Shown one piece after another: positions 1 to 8,999 of a DNA stretch of 64,000 nt; position 1 is the stretch's first letter, and every line of letters begins with the position of its first letter. A program made the position numbers and the translations under genes. The DNA is from JAMCRM01 sp035561075 (lineage in GTDB: Bacteria; Acidobacteriota; Terriglobia; Bryobacterales; Bryobacteraceae), in assembly GCA_035561075.1 (NCBI GenBank), contig DATMYF010000166.1, forward strand, positions 1 to 64,000. Reading direction: 5' to 3'. Below the pieces are notes generated by a model that worked only from the letters and a program-made list of their open reading frames with translations, was not told the DNA's origin and ran no database searches.

Positions 1-123
1 GCCCCGCCCGAACCCCCCGCCGGGATTGAGGCGGCCCGCCAAAGCCTGCGCCACCAGGCCGCCGCGCTGGACGCTTTCAAGCTCCCCATGGAGACCGAAC
101 CGGACTTCCAGTTCCGGGCTTGA
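1..123 (+). CDS. C-terminal fragment of an unidentified protein
   Basis: Frame 1 is open from the window edge to a TGA at 121-123, giving the last 40 residues of a protein (ending DFQFRA). The fragment is Ala-rich and probably helical. It lies 7 bp before the amidase start, so the two are likely co-transcribed. Small proteins placed directly before amidases are often GatC/AtzG-like partners, and a tail like this would fit, but too little is visible to assign a family. Confidence 0.5.
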   Translation, partial: APPEPPAGIEAARQSLRHQAAALDAFKLPMETEPDFQFRA

Positions 124-130
124 GGCGCGC

Positions 131-1549
131 ATGGCGGACGAGAACCTTTTCTTCGCCAGTATCGGGGAACTGGGGGCGAAACTCCAGAGCCGCGAGGTTT
201 CGGCCGTCGAGCTTGCCCGCGCCTTCGGGCGGCGCCTGGCTCAGCTCGGTCCACTGTACAACGCGCTGGCGTTGCCGCTGCCGGAAGAGGCTGTCCGTAG
301 CGCAAGGGCGGTGGATGCCGATCTCAAGCGCGAGCGGCTGCGCGGTCCCCTGCAAGGTATCCCGTATGCCGTGAAGGACCTGCTGGCACTGGCCGGCCGG
401 CCCACCAGTTGGGGCGCGGCGCCCTATACCTCCCACAATTACAACGCCGCGATCGTCGAGAAACTCGACCGCGTGGGCGCACCGCTGGCAGGCAAGCTCA
501 CGATGGCGCAAGTGGCGGGTGCCGGCGTATACCGCATGGCGGGCGACCCTCTCACCGGCCCCGCGCTCAATCCGTGGGACCGCACGCGCTGGGCGGGCGG
601 GTCCTCCTGCGGCTCCGCGGCGGCCGTGGCGGCGGGTCTGGTGCCCTTCGCCATCGGCTCCGAGTCTTCCGGCTCCATCCTCACCCCGGCAGCCTATTGC
701 GGGGTGACCGCGCTGCGCCCCACCTACGGGCTGGTGAGCCGCTACGGCGCTATGGCGCTCTCCTGGACGCTCGACAAGTTGGGCCCGTTCTGCCGCTCCG
801 CCGAGGATTGCGGGCTGGTGCTCCAGGCCATTTCGGGAGGAGATCGCCGCGACCCGGGTTCGGCCGGGAAGAGCTTCTACTACACCCCCCAATACGCCCG
901 CAAGCTACCGGACCTGCGAGTCGGCTTCGCTCCGGTGGATTTTGAGGAGTGGGCCGAACCCGAGGCACGCCCCGCTTTCCGGAAAGCAGTGGAGGTGATC
1001 CGGCAGAGCGGTGTGAAGATGTCGGAAACGAAGCTGCCGGACTTCCCCTACGGTGCGGTGATCGGGACCATCCTGTCGGCGGAGGCGTCGGCTGCCTTCG
1101 AGCCGCTCATTGAGAGCGGAGCTGTGGATAAGCTGGGGGACCCCAGGCAGATCGCCGGTCTCCGCGCGGGACTGGAAATCCCCGCACGGCAGTATTTAAA
1201 GGCCATGCGGATCAGGCGGGTGATTCACGCCGCGTTTCGCAAGCTGTTTGCGGATGTGGATGTGTTGCTGGCGCCCGCGCGCCCTGGCACCGCTTCCGCC
1301 GTGGAGGAATCGGTCAATCGGCGCGCATCGGACCGGATCACGCCAGCGCTTGCGGGCATGAACGCGATTGAACCCGCGGGGAACCTCGCGGGGCTGCCGT
1401 CCCTGGTGCTGCCCTGCGGCTTCGCGGGCAACCTCCCGGTCGCTATCCAGCTCGTGGGGCGGCCCTTTTCCGAAAACACCCTCTTGGCGTTGGGCCGTGA
1501 ATTCCAAAGCCGCACGGACTGGCACCGGCGCCAGCCTCCGGAAGCCTAG
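131..1549 (+). CDS. Amidase-signature family hydrolase
   Basis: The 472-aa product belongs to the GatA/amidase-signature family (Ser-cisSer-Lys amidohydrolases of carboxamides). The catalytic triad is visible: Lys82 in the GIPYAVKD segment, cis-Ser158 in GGSSCGSA and nucleophile Ser182 in GSESSGSI. The usual GGSI motif reads SGSI here. ATG at 131 is preferred over the longer open frame from 26, whose first 35 residues are Arg/Pro/Ser-rich and overlap the upstream gene. Length fits the family. The substrate is unknown; it could be a free amidase or a GatA relative, but no gatB is visible. Confidence 0.88.
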   Translation: MADENLFFASIGELGAKLQSREVSAVELARAFGRRLAQLGPLYNALALPLPEEAVRSARAVDADLKRERLRGPLQGIPYAVKDLLALAGRPTSWGAAPYTSHNYNAAIVEKLDRVGAPLAGKLTMAQVAGAGVYRMAGDPLTGPALNPWDRTRWAGGSSCGSAAAVAAGLVPFAIGSESSGSILTPAAYCGVTALRPTYGLVSRYGAMALSWTLDKLGPFCRSAEDCGLVLQAISGGDRRDPGSAGKSFYYTPQYARKLPDLRVGFAPVDFEEWAEPEARPAFRKAVEVIRQSGVKMSETKLPDFPYGAVIGTILSAEASAAFEPLIESGAVDKLGDPRQIAGLRAGLEIPARQYLKAMRIRRVIHAAFRKLFADVDVLLAPARPGTASAVEESVNRRASDRITPALAGMNAIEPAGNLAGLPSLVLPCGFAGNLPVAIQLVGRPFSENTLLALGREFQSRTDWHRRQPPEA

Positions 1550-1558
1550 GCGGCGGGT

Positions 1559-3202
1559 TTACGCTTCCATCCAGTTGCGCCGCTCGATGATGGTGCCGGG
1601 CTCGTAGCTCATGCCCTCGGCCAGGCGCTTCTCTTCCCGCATGCTGGTCCACCAGAGCACCGGTCCTGCCAGCCGCGCCGCCGCGGCGGACCACACGCCG
1701 AATTCCCGCTCCAGGTCTTTCCGGAGCGCGCGAATCTGCACCGTGACCGATTCGTTGGTCTCGCGCAGCCGCTTCTCCATCGCCCAGAGCATGGCTATGT
1801 AGCCGTGTCGTAACGCGGTCGCTTCGCGCTGGAAACGCTCCCGCACCCGCAGGTCGGGATGGTTCTTGTACCGCTTCCAGCCCTCGAAAGTGGTGCGGGC
1901 GATGCGGAAAAGGCTGGGGCCGTTGATCTCGAAATCCCGCCAGAAGGCCCAATCGAGGAACTTCTTCGATTCCTCCCGCGAGATGGCGGCATGCTGGAAG
2001 TTGAAGCCCCGCTGGCCGTGAATGTCGGCCAGATCCACGTCGAGCAGCCGTCCCTGTTCCTCCATCTGGCTGTACAGCGGGGTGCCAGGAACGGGCGTGT
2101 AAAGCATGAACTGGTGAAGGTCCGTCTGGTGCGAGATGGCGTGCTCGATTTCGGCTTTGATGTTCTCCGGGGTATGGTGCTCCAGGCCTATGATCGTCGA
2201 GCCGAGCAGCATGATCCCGTGCCCGCGCAGTTCGCGGCTGAGTTGCACGGTATCGGCGCCATCGAGCTTCGCGTAGCTCGAGTGCGGCGATTCCAGGCCG
2301 ATCCAGATGGAGGAGATCCCCAGGTCCACCAGTTCGTCATAGCTATACTTCCGAATGGCGTTGGCCGAAGAGAAGATATTGAAAGCCCAGCTCTTGCCAT
2401 GGTCCTTCATGCGCGCCAGCAGGTCCATCGCGCGCTTCTTCTGGAGCAGGAAATTCTCGTCCATGATGAAGAACGATTTCACCTTGCGGGTGGTCTCGGC
2501 TTCGTCCATCACGCGATAAAGCTCTTCGCCCGTCTCGTAGAAGTTGAGCACCTTGCCCTTGCCCCCGAAAAACGCGGAGGTGGTGCAGAAGTTGCATCCC
2601 ATGGGGCAGCCGACCGAAGCAATCACGGTGGCGGAGGAGTCCAGCTTCTCGGGAACCTTGACCCCCATCACCCGTAGGTCGAAACCGGAGGAGAGCGCCG
2701 GATGGCTGATGGGCGCGTCTGGATCCTCCCCGAGATAGCGGCGCATCCACGAGATCCCGTCGCCCTTCACGATGTGGTCGGCCTCCAGAATCCGTTCCAC
2801 CCCGGGAATCGCGGTGACGTGGCCACCGACGATGATGACTGAGTGCGGCGAAAGCTTCCGCACCATGCGGCACATCTCCCGCGTTTTACCGACGTTAACG
2901 ACGATGGAGGAGATCCCCACCACGTCGTAGTGATGGGCTTTAAGTTCCCGTGCAAACGCCTCCCGCGTGGGGAAGTCGAGCACCGTAGACGGAGCCGAGA
3001 TATTCTCCTGGATCATCATGATGCCCCAGGAGCGGTGGAAGCGGCGCAGAGAGAACGATCCCTGCACGCGCGTCACCTGGTTGTGGTACAGCTCCATCGG
3101 ATTTATGGCACGGCTGCCAAAATCATCGTCCTGCGCGTATGGGCCGAACACCGAGGAGAGCAGAATCCGGGCGTTCGTGCCTTTGGGATGTGTATCTGTC
3201 AT
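1559..3202 (-). CDS. B12-binding-domain radical SAM protein
   Basis: The 547-aa protein has an N-terminal cobalamin-binding-like Rossmann region (about residues 80-160, with VVGISSIVV and VIIVGGHVTAIPG) followed by a radical SAM core. Cys199, Cys203 and Cys206 in GCPMGCNFC ligate the [4Fe-4S] cluster that cleaves S-adenosylmethionine. This is the layout of class B radical SAM methylases and related enzymes (HpnR- and BchE-like). The C-terminal 150 residues are helical and unrecognised. The substrate cannot be told from sequence. It lies 3' of larB on the same strand, separated by a G-rich tract. It converges with the amidase, leaving 9 bp between them. Confidence 0.85.
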   Translation of the reverse strand: MTDTHPKGTNARILLSSVFGPYAQDDDFGSRAINPMELYHNQVTRVQGSFSLRRFHRSWGIMMIQENISAPSTVLDFPTREAFARELKAHHYDVVGISSIVVNVGKTREMCRMVRKLSPHSVIIVGGHVTAIPGVERILEADHIVKGDGISWMRRYLGEDPDAPISHPALSSGFDLRVMGVKVPEKLDSSATVIASVGCPMGCNFCTTSAFFGGKGKVLNFYETGEELYRVMDEAETTRKVKSFFIMDENFLLQKKRAMDLLARMKDHGKSWAFNIFSSANAIRKYSYDELVDLGISSIWIGLESPHSSYAKLDGADTVQLSRELRGHGIMLLGSTIIGLEHHTPENIKAEIEHAISHQTDLHQFMLYTPVPGTPLYSQMEEQGRLLDVDLADIHGQRGFNFQHAAISREESKKFLDWAFWRDFEINGPSLFRIARTTFEGWKRYKNHPDLRVRERFQREATALRHGYIAMLWAMEKRLRETNESVTVQIRALRKDLEREFGVWSAAAARLAGPVLWWTSMREEKRLAEGMSYEPGTIIERRNWMEA

Positions 3203-3281
3203 CAGGGGAATAACTCGAATCGCGATCTGTTAATCCTTATTCTAGCAGGCGCGAGTGCGCATAGTACGGCCCGCCACATCT

Positions 3282-3311
3282 CCCGTCCCCGTCCCCCAAC
3301 CCCCAGCTCCC
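3282..3311 (-). repeat. G-rich tract with quadruplex potential after larB
   Basis: On the minus strand, 6 nt after the larB stop codon, runs of 3, 5, 5, 4 and 3 guanines are separated by loops of 2-4 nt (AGCT, TT, AC, AC). This meets the usual G-quadruplex pattern. It lies in the 115-bp gap between larB and the radical SAM gene and would be transcribed if the two are an operon. A closely similar tract occurs at 63721-63751. Confidence 0.6.
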
Positions 3312-3317
3312 GTTCTT

Positions 3318-4064
3318 CTAGAGGCGGTTGATCAGGCTGGCCACGTATCCCGCGCCGAATCCATTGTCGATGTTGACTACCGTGACGTTGCTGGAACAAC
3401 TGTTCAGCATCCCGAGTAGCGCCGCCAGCCCGTGAAAGCTGGCCCCGTAGCCCACACTGGTGGGGACCGCGATCACCGGGCAAGAGACCAGTCCCCCCAC
3501 CACGCTCGGAAGCGCGCCTTCCATGCCGGCGCACACCACGATCACCCGCGCCTCGGTCAGGCGCACACGGTTGCTCATCAGCCGGTGGATTCCGGCGACC
3601 CCGATGTCGTTGATGGCCTCCACCTGGTTGCCCATGACCTCCGCGGTCACCTGCGCCTCCTCGGCTACCGGCATATCGCTGGTGCCCGCGCAAACCACTG
3701 CGATCTTGCCCTTTCCGCGCACCTGCTTGTCGCTCCAGATGCGGATGGCACGGGAGAGCGGGAAGTATTCGGCGCAGGGGATCTGCCGGGTTACCAGTTC
3801 GGCGGTTTCTTCGACGGCGCGCGTGATCAGCACGTTGGGCGCCCGCTCCAGCAGTTTCTGCGCGATAGCCAGCACCTGCCCGGAAGTTTTACCCTGGGCG
3901 AAGATCACCTCCGGCATGCCGTGGCGCAGGGCGCGGTGGTGGTCCACTTTGGCGAAACCCAGGTCCTCGAAAGGCAGGTGACGGACGCGCTGGAGGGCCG
4001 CATCCACGTCCACGGCGCCCGAGCGAACCTGTTCCAGAAGCTCCCGGAGTTGCTCTTCCTGCAT
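3318..4064 (-). CDS. larB: LarB-like pyridinium-3,5-biscarboxylic acid mononucleotide synthase
   Basis: The 248-aa protein matches LarB, which carboxylates and hydrolyses nicotinate adenine dinucleotide in the first step of the nickel-pincer-nucleotide cofactor pathway (lactate racemase and relatives). The C-terminal two thirds are an AIRC/PurE-like domain. Visible motifs are AVVCAGTSDMPVAEEA, NDIGVAGIHRL, VVCAGMEGALPSVVGG and VPTSVGYGASF. Length is normal. Neither larC nor larE is in the window. A purE-type paralogue is less likely because the N-terminal LarB extension is present. Confidence 0.87.
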   Translation of the reverse strand: MQEEQLRELLEQVRSGAVDVDAALQRVRHLPFEDLGFAKVDHHRALRHGMPEVIFAQGKTSGQVLAIAQKLLERAPNVLITRAVEETAELVTRQIPCAEYFPLSRAIRIWSDKQVRGKGKIAVVCAGTSDMPVAEEAQVTAEVMGNQVEAINDIGVAGIHRLMSNRVRLTEARVIVVCAGMEGALPSVVGGLVSCPVIAVPTSVGYGASFHGLAALLGMLNSCSSNVTVVNIDNGFGAGYVASLINRL

Positions 4065-4076
4065 CTTCCCAGCGTA

Positions 4077-4532
4077 TCAGAAGGACAACGTGTCCCCGAC
4101 CTTCAGGCCGTGGCGCGCCGCCTCACCGGCGCCGATCTCGAGCACGTACTGCGACTGCGGCTTGCCCCCGTAGTTGGGGCATTCGCTGGCCTTGGTCTTG
4201 CATGGCGGCGTGTTGTGGGAAATCTCCAGGATGCGATGGTTCGAATCCATCCAGACGATATCCAGCGGGATCAGCACGTTATACATCCAGTAGGTGTACG
4301 GACCCGGCTTGCGATGGATGAACAGCATGCCCTGTCCGGCGGGCAGCGATTCCCGGAACATCATGCCCCGCTGCATGTCGATGGCTTGTATCTTCACTTC
4401 GGCGCGAATCCGCCCTCCATTCGGCAGACTGATGGTGCGGGTCTGGAGCACGTCCGTGTTTGCATCGGAACCCGAGGACCCGCAGCCTGTCCAGGCCAGT
4501 GCCAGGGCGGCGCAGAGCAGAAGATAGCGCAT
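4077..4532 (-). CDS. DUF192-family lipoprotein
   Basis: This 151-aa exported protein begins with a signal peptide ending in a lipobox (ALAWTGC), so it is probably lipid-anchored. The rest is a DUF192 domain, with the family's MFRESLPAGQGMLF and NVLIPLDIVWMD segments and a C-terminal VLEIGAGEAARHGLKVGD block. The start at 4532 fits the signal peptide; the longer open frame upstream is low-complexity and overlaps the prenyltransferase gene. It diverges from that gene with only 27 bp between, and ends 12 bp before the larB start. Function of the family is poorly known. Confidence 0.85.
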   Translation of the reverse strand: MRYLLLCAALALAWTGCGSSGSDANTDVLQTRTISLPNGGRIRAEVKIQAIDMQRGMMFRESLPAGQGMLFIHRKPGPYTYWMYNVLIPLDIVWMDSNHRILEISHNTPPCKTKASECPNYGGKPQSQYVLEIGAGEAARHGLKVGDTLSF

Positions 4533-4559
4533 AGAATAGAATGGTAACCCCGCTCCCCT

Positions 4560-5438
4560 ATGTTCTGGAAACGCCTGCGGCTCACGCTCGAGATGATTCG
4601 CTTTGAGCACTCCGTGTTCGCCTTGCCCTTCGCGCTCACTGGCGCCATGCTGGCCGTCCGGGAGGGCGGCGAGGGGAGCAGCGGCGTAGGGTGGAAGTTC
4701 GCCCTGATTATCGTCGCAATGGTGGCGGCGCGCTCCGCCGCGATGGCCTTTAACCGGTTGGCCGATGCTGAGATCGACGGTCGCAACCCGCGCACCCGCT
4801 CGCGGCACCTGCCCGCGGGGCTGCTCTCGAAAGCGTTCGCGTGGGGCTTTGTGGCGCTCTCGGTGCTTGTTTTCCTGCTGGCCGCACGGGCGCTCAACCC
4901 TCTGTGTTTTCGCCTCGCCCCCCTCGCCTTGGCGGTGCTCTTCTTCTACTCCTTTACCAAGCGCTTCACCTCTGTTTCGCACCTGGTGCTGGGCTTCGCG
5001 CTGGGGATCGCGCCGGCCGCCGCCTGGATCGCCATTCGCGGCTCGCTCGACCCCCGCATCCTCTGGCTCACCGCCGCCGTGACCTTCTGGACCGCCGGCT
5101 TCGACATCATCTATGCCTGCCAGGACTACGAGTTCGACGTCGACGAAGGCCTCCACAGCGTACCCCGGACCATGGGGATCGGCGGCGCCCTGCGGCTGGC
5201 CCAGGTGCTGCATGTCCTAATGGTCGCGAGCCTGGTGGTGCTGGTCCATACCCTGGCCCTGGGCTGGCTCAGCATGCTTGGAGTGGGGGCCGTGGCCGCG
5301 GTCCTTGTCTACGAGCACAGCCTGGTGAAACCGCACGATTTAACGCGTATCGACGCGGCCTTCTTCACCATGAACGGCTACGTGAGCGTGCTATTCTTTC
5401 TATTCTGGGCCGCCGATATGGTGCTGTTCAGAAGGTGA
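4560..5438 (+). CDS. mqnP: UbiA-family prenyltransferase, MqnP-like
   Basis: This 292-aa integral membrane protein has about eight hydrophobic segments. The prenyl-diphosphate/Mg-binding motif NRLADAEID (NxxxDxxxD) lies near residue 65 and a second acidic motif, YACQDYEFDVDEG, in the middle. It belongs to the UbiA family, attaching a polyprenyl chain to an aromatic acceptor. mqnE follows 21 bp downstream, and this pairing is typical of the futalosine menaquinone pathway, so the likely role is prenylation of 1,4-dihydroxy-6-naphthoate. A UbiA acting in ubiquinone synthesis is less likely in this context. Confidence 0.85.
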   Translation: MFWKRLRLTLEMIRFEHSVFALPFALTGAMLAVREGGEGSSGVGWKFALIIVAMVAARSAAMAFNRLADAEIDGRNPRTRSRHLPAGLLSKAFAWGFVALSVLVFLLAARALNPLCFRLAPLALAVLFFYSFTKRFTSVSHLVLGFALGIAPAAAWIAIRGSLDPRILWLTAAVTFWTAGFDIIYACQDYEFDVDEGLHSVPRTMGIGGALRLAQVLHVLMVASLVVLVHTLALGWLSMLGVGAVAAVLVYEHSLVKPHDLTRIDAAFFTMNGYVSVLFFLFWAADMVLFRR

Positions 5439-5459
5439 CCCCGCCCGCCGGAGATACCC

Positions 5460-6578
5460 ATGCAACTGCTGGTGGAAGACGCGCGCCTGAAGCCCGTTCT
5501 CGAGAAGGTGGAGGCCGGCCAACGGCTTTCCTTCGATGACGGCGTGGCCCTCTATCGCACCGCGGACCTGCTGGCGCTCGGCGCCATGGCCAACCTCGTG
5601 CGCGAACGGCTGCACGGCTCCCGAACGTACTACAACGTCAACCGCCACATCAACCCCACGGACGTCTGCGTGGCCAGTTGCCGCCTGTGCGCCTTCGGAA
5701 AGCGCGTGCGCGATCCCAAAGCCTACACCATGTCGCTCGAAGAAGTGTGGCAGCGCGCCGGTGAAGGCTGGAGCGAAGCCGTGACGGAGTTCCACATCGT
5801 GGGGGGACTGCATCCGGAGCTCACCCTCGACTGGTATTGCGAGATGCTGCGCGGCCTCAAGCAGCGCTTCCCGGGCGTGCACCTGAAAGCGCTCACCATG
5901 GTGGAGATAGGGTACCTGGCGCGCCGCGCGGGAATCTCCGTCGAGCAGGCGCTCGTCAACCTGCGTAACGCCGGCCTGGATTCGCTGCCCGGCGGCGGCG
6001 CGGAAATCTTCAGTGAGCGCGTGCGGCGCATCATCTGCGATCACAAGATCGACGGGCAGGAGTGGCTGGATATCGCCCGCACGGCCCACCGGCTGGGATT
6101 GCGGTCCAACTGCACCATGCTCTACGGCCACATCGAGAACGAGGAAGACCGCGCGGACCACCTGGTCCGGTTGCGGGAGTTGCAGGACGAAACCGGCGGC
6201 TTCGTGGCCTTCATCCCCCTTGCCTTTCACCCCGATAACACGGCGCTCCAGCACATCCCCCGTACCACGGGCTTCGCCGACCTGAAGAACATCGCGGTGG
6301 CCCGCCTGATGCTCGACAACATCTCCCACATCAAGGCGTACTGGGTGATGATGACGCCCCGGATGGCGCAGATCGCGCTGCGCTTCGGTGCCGATGACCT
6401 CGATGGCACCGTCACCGAGGAGAAAATCTACCATGATGCCGGCGCCACCACCACGCAGGCGTTGCGTCGCGCCGAGTTGCTGGAACTGATCCGCAACGCG
6501 GGTCGCGAGCCGGTGGAACGGGACACGCTCTACCGTCCTGTGGCGCGCACCGGGACAAGCTTTACCGTACTCGCATAA
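5460..6578 (+). CDS. mqnE: Aminofutalosine synthase
   Basis: The 372-aa radical SAM enzyme condenses S-adenosylmethionine with 3-[(1-carboxyvinyl)oxy]benzoate to aminofutalosine in menaquinone synthesis. The CxxxCxxC cluster ligands are Cys70, Cys74 and Cys77 (CVASCRLC), preceded by the family segment NRHINPTDVC. EFHIVGGLHP and AEIFSERVR also match MqnE/CofH-type enzymes. Start ATG 5460 has a GGAG-type ribosome site. The gene sits between the prenyltransferase and a GNAT gene 5 bp downstream. Length agrees with MqnE; the related MqnC is less likely. Confidence 0.92.
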   Translation: MQLLVEDARLKPVLEKVEAGQRLSFDDGVALYRTADLLALGAMANLVRERLHGSRTYYNVNRHINPTDVCVASCRLCAFGKRVRDPKAYTMSLEEVWQRAGEGWSEAVTEFHIVGGLHPELTLDWYCEMLRGLKQRFPGVHLKALTMVEIGYLARRAGISVEQALVNLRNAGLDSLPGGGAEIFSERVRRIICDHKIDGQEWLDIARTAHRLGLRSNCTMLYGHIENEEDRADHLVRLRELQDETGGFVAFIPLAFHPDNTALQHIPRTTGFADLKNIAVARLMLDNISHIKAYWVMMTPRMAQIALRFGADDLDGTVTEEKIYHDAGATTTQALRRAELLELIRNAGREPVERDTLYRPVARTGTSFTVLA

Positions 6579-6583
6579 ACGCT

Positions 6584-7054
6584 ATGGCACTGCGATTCCG
6601 TGCGGCCGCGCCGTCTGATTACGCGGCGCTTGAAAAGCTCACCCTGGAGAGCTTCGAACCCATCACCTGGTTGAAGAAGGTGGACGAGCGCTTCGGCCCG
6701 CTAAACGGCAGGGACTGGCGCGCACGCTGGCGGAAGCGCTTCCGCCGCGCCTTCGAAACCCAGCGCATGCTCGTCGGCGAGGCCCATGGTACCGTCGTGG
6801 CGTTCGCCAGCGGCACCATCGACGAGGACACCCGCCTGGGCTACATCGACCTCCTGGCCGTTGACCGGCGCTTCCACGGAGAAGGCTACGGGCGGGAAAT
6901 GCTGCGGGGTATGCTGGCCTGCTTCAAGGAGCAGGGCTGCCTCCATGCACATCTGGAATGCCTCTCCGACAACGACGTGGGCAACAGCCTCTACCGCTCC
7001 GAGGGATTCACGGAGATGGCCCGCTCCGTCCACTGGTTCTTGAAGATCCCTTAG
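6584..7054 (+). CDS. GNAT-family N-acetyltransferase
   Basis: The 156-aa protein has the GNAT fold. An acetyl-CoA-binding region reads YIDLLAVDRRFHGEGYGREML (approximately Q/RxxGxG/A, with RFHGEGYG) near residues 86-106, and a C-terminal segment SLYRSEGFTEMARSVHWF is typical of N-acetyltransferases. It follows mqnE by 5 bp and is probably cotranscribed with it. Its acceptor (protein, amino acid or small molecule) cannot be inferred. Confidence 0.85.
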   Translation: MALRFRAAAPSDYAALEKLTLESFEPITWLKKVDERFGPLNGRDWRARWRKRFRRAFETQRMLVGEAHGTVVAFASGTIDEDTRLGYIDLLAVDRRFHGEGYGREMLRGMLACFKEQGCLHAHLECLSDNDVGNSLYRSEGFTEMARSVHWFLKIP

Positions 7055-7128
7055 CGCCGAAGTGTGCTCTTGTTCACGGCCGCCGGGAAGGTCCGGTCCC
7101 GGCGCGCTACACTGAGTGTTACTCGCTC

Positions 7129-8097
7129 ATGTTGTCGATAGTCATTCCGATCCACAACGAGGAGCACTCGATCCTCCCGCTCTATGATCGCCTGACCAAG
7201 GTGCTGGAGGCTCTGGCGCGTCCTTATGAAATTCTTTTCGTGGACGACGCATCCACGGACCGCAGTTTCGAACTGCTCTCGAACCTGGTGGAAACCGATG
7301 CGCGCCTGAAGGTGATCCGGCTACGGCGGAATTTCGGCCAGACCGCCGCCCTGGCCGCGGGCTTCGACGAGGCACAGGGCGAAGTCATCATTGCCATGGA
7401 TGGCGATCTGCAGCACGATCCCGACGATATTCCCGCGCTGCTCGCCAAGGTGGACGAGGGCTACGATATCGCCAGCGGCTGGCGCAAGGAACGGGTGGAT
7501 AACGCGATCACCCGCAAGATTCCCTCCCGCATCGCGAACTGGCTTATGGCGCGAGCCTCCGGGGTGGACCTGCGGGATTTCGGCACCACTTTCAAGGCGT
7601 ATCGCGCCGAGGTGCTCAAGGACGTCCACCTTTACGGCGAACTGCACCGTTTTATCCCCGCGCTGGCCAGTTTCTACGGCGCGCGCGTGGCCGAAGTGCC
7701 CATCCGCAATACGCCGCGGATCTCGGGCGGGTCGCATTACGGCATCAGCCGCACCTTCCGGGTGCTGTTCGACATCCTCACGATCAAGTTCCTGCTGAAA
7801 TACTTCACCCGGCCCATGCACTTTTTCGGGTCGCTGGGGCTGGTCGGCACGGGCACCGGGGGGCTGATCCTTGCCTTCCTGGCGGTGAAGAAACTGTTGG
7901 GTTACGAGATCGTTCTGGAGCACGGGCCCCTGATGATCGCGGGCGGCCTCCTGCTGCTGGCCGGCCTCATGATGTTCACCACCGGCCTGATGGGCGAAGT
8001 GATGATCCGGACGTACTTCGAAAGCCAGAACCGGCGCATTTACGCCGTTCGCGACATCCTAACCCAGAAGCAGCGTGGTGTGGCCGGATCGCGCTAA
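7129..8097 (+). CDS. Family 2 glycosyltransferase, DPM1/GtrB-like, with two C-terminal membrane helices
   Basis: The 322-aa protein begins SIVIPIHNEEHSI, a GT-A nucleotide-sugar-binding start, followed by ILFVDDASTDRS and the DXD-type MDGDLQHDP. Two hydrophobic helices near residues 230-300 resemble GtrB/ArnC enzymes that load sugars onto undecaprenyl phosphate at the inner membrane. ATG 7129 is chosen because the conserved start follows at once; the longer open frame overlaps the GNAT gene. It converges with the TrmB-like gene with 1 bp between the stop codons. The donor sugar is unknown. Confidence 0.9.
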   Translation: MLSIVIPIHNEEHSILPLYDRLTKVLEALARPYEILFVDDASTDRSFELLSNLVETDARLKVIRLRRNFGQTAALAAGFDEAQGEVIIAMDGDLQHDPDDIPALLAKVDEGYDIASGWRKERVDNAITRKIPSRIANWLMARASGVDLRDFGTTFKAYRAEVLKDVHLYGELHRFIPALASFYGARVAEVPIRNTPRISGGSHYGISRTFRVLFDILTIKFLLKYFTRPMHFFGSLGLVGTGTGGLILAFLAVKKLLGYEIVLEHGPLMIAGGLLLLAGLMMFTTGLMGEVMIRTYFESQNRRIYAVRDILTQKQRGVAGSR

Positions 8098-8098
8098 G

Positions 8099-8920
8099 CT
8101 AGCTCAGTTCCGTTCCTTGTTGCCAGTGCGATTCGAACAGCCCCTTCATGGCCTCGCCCATGCCGCCATGGTCGAACACCACCGCCGTCCAGGAAGGCCG
8201 GCTGATCACCGGGTCGAGCAGCGCCACCATTCCCATTCGGCCATCGAATACCGCCAGTTTCATGGGGAGTGAGTCGACTCGCCGGATCTCCACGCCCGCC
8301 TGTCTGTATTCATCGAGACTCTGCCGGTGGGAGTTGTCGAGGTCCCCGGATTCGAGCAGTAACCGGCAGCCGACGCCGCCCACCCGTGCCTGCTTCACAA
8401 GTTTCTCGTCGAGCGGATCCACGGCGTATGGCGGCCGCGAAAACTCCAGGTATTCGCTCTTCACTTCCGACAGCATGCGCCGGTACTCGGCGGCGGTTTG
8501 CGCCGGCTCGGTGACGATTCGTAAGTAGTCGAGCGTGCCCCGGCCGCCCTGCCCCTCCGAGTAGATGCTCTTCAGATCCTCGGCCAGCAGATCCGCCAGC
8601 CGGTTCTGGTCCTGCAACTCCTCCTCAAGGGTCTGCCGCTTGCGCGCCAGATAAGCGGGAATTGCCAGATTCGGTTCCACCGCTGAGAATAGCTTGGTCC
8701 GCTCCTGCACCACTTGGGCGAAGCCCTTTTCAACGAGGCTGTCGAGAACTTCATAAATCTTCTGTCGCGGCACATGGGCCCGCGCCGCCAGTTCCAGCGC
8801 CTTGAACTTCGGATGCCCTAACAGGACCAGGTATGAACGGGACTCATAGGCGTTCAGTCCCAGTTGTTGCAGCCTGCGCCAGTAGCGTTGGTATTCCATC
8901 TCGGCAATGTCTTCGGTCAT
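8099..8920 (-). CDS. TrmB-family transcriptional regulator
   Basis: The 273-aa protein has an N-terminal winged helix (about residues 15-85: LGLNAYESRSYLVLLGHP, then HVPRQKIYEVLDSLVEKGFAQ), as in TrmB/sugar-sensing regulators. A short coiled linker and a phospholipase-D-like sensor domain follow. TrmB proteins commonly control sugar or stress genes, but the target here is unknown. It diverges from the NarL-type gene at 9051 across 130 bp and could act there. Confidence 0.82.
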   Translation of the reverse strand: MTEDIAEMEYQRYWRRLQQLGLNAYESRSYLVLLGHPKFKALELAARAHVPRQKIYEVLDSLVEKGFAQVVQERTKLFSAVEPNLAIPAYLARKRQTLEEELQDQNRLADLLAEDLKSIYSEGQGGRGTLDYLRIVTEPAQTAAEYRRMLSEVKSEYLEFSRPPYAVDPLDEKLVKQARVGGVGCRLLLESGDLDNSHRQSLDEYRQAGVEIRRVDSLPMKLAVFDGRMGMVALLDPVISRPSWTAVVFDHGGMGEAMKGLFESHWQQGTELS

Positions 8921-8999
8921 CGTCCCTATCCCCTATGAATCCACAGCGTTTGGTTTCCCTATTCTACAGTTAGATGAGAAAATGTTGCGCCTGGGCCAT

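Noticed and set aside
7129..8097. Longer start at 6958 for the glycosyltransferase
   Set aside because: It overlaps the GNAT gene, and the added residues are Arg/Pro-rich; the GT-A start follows ATG 7129 directly.
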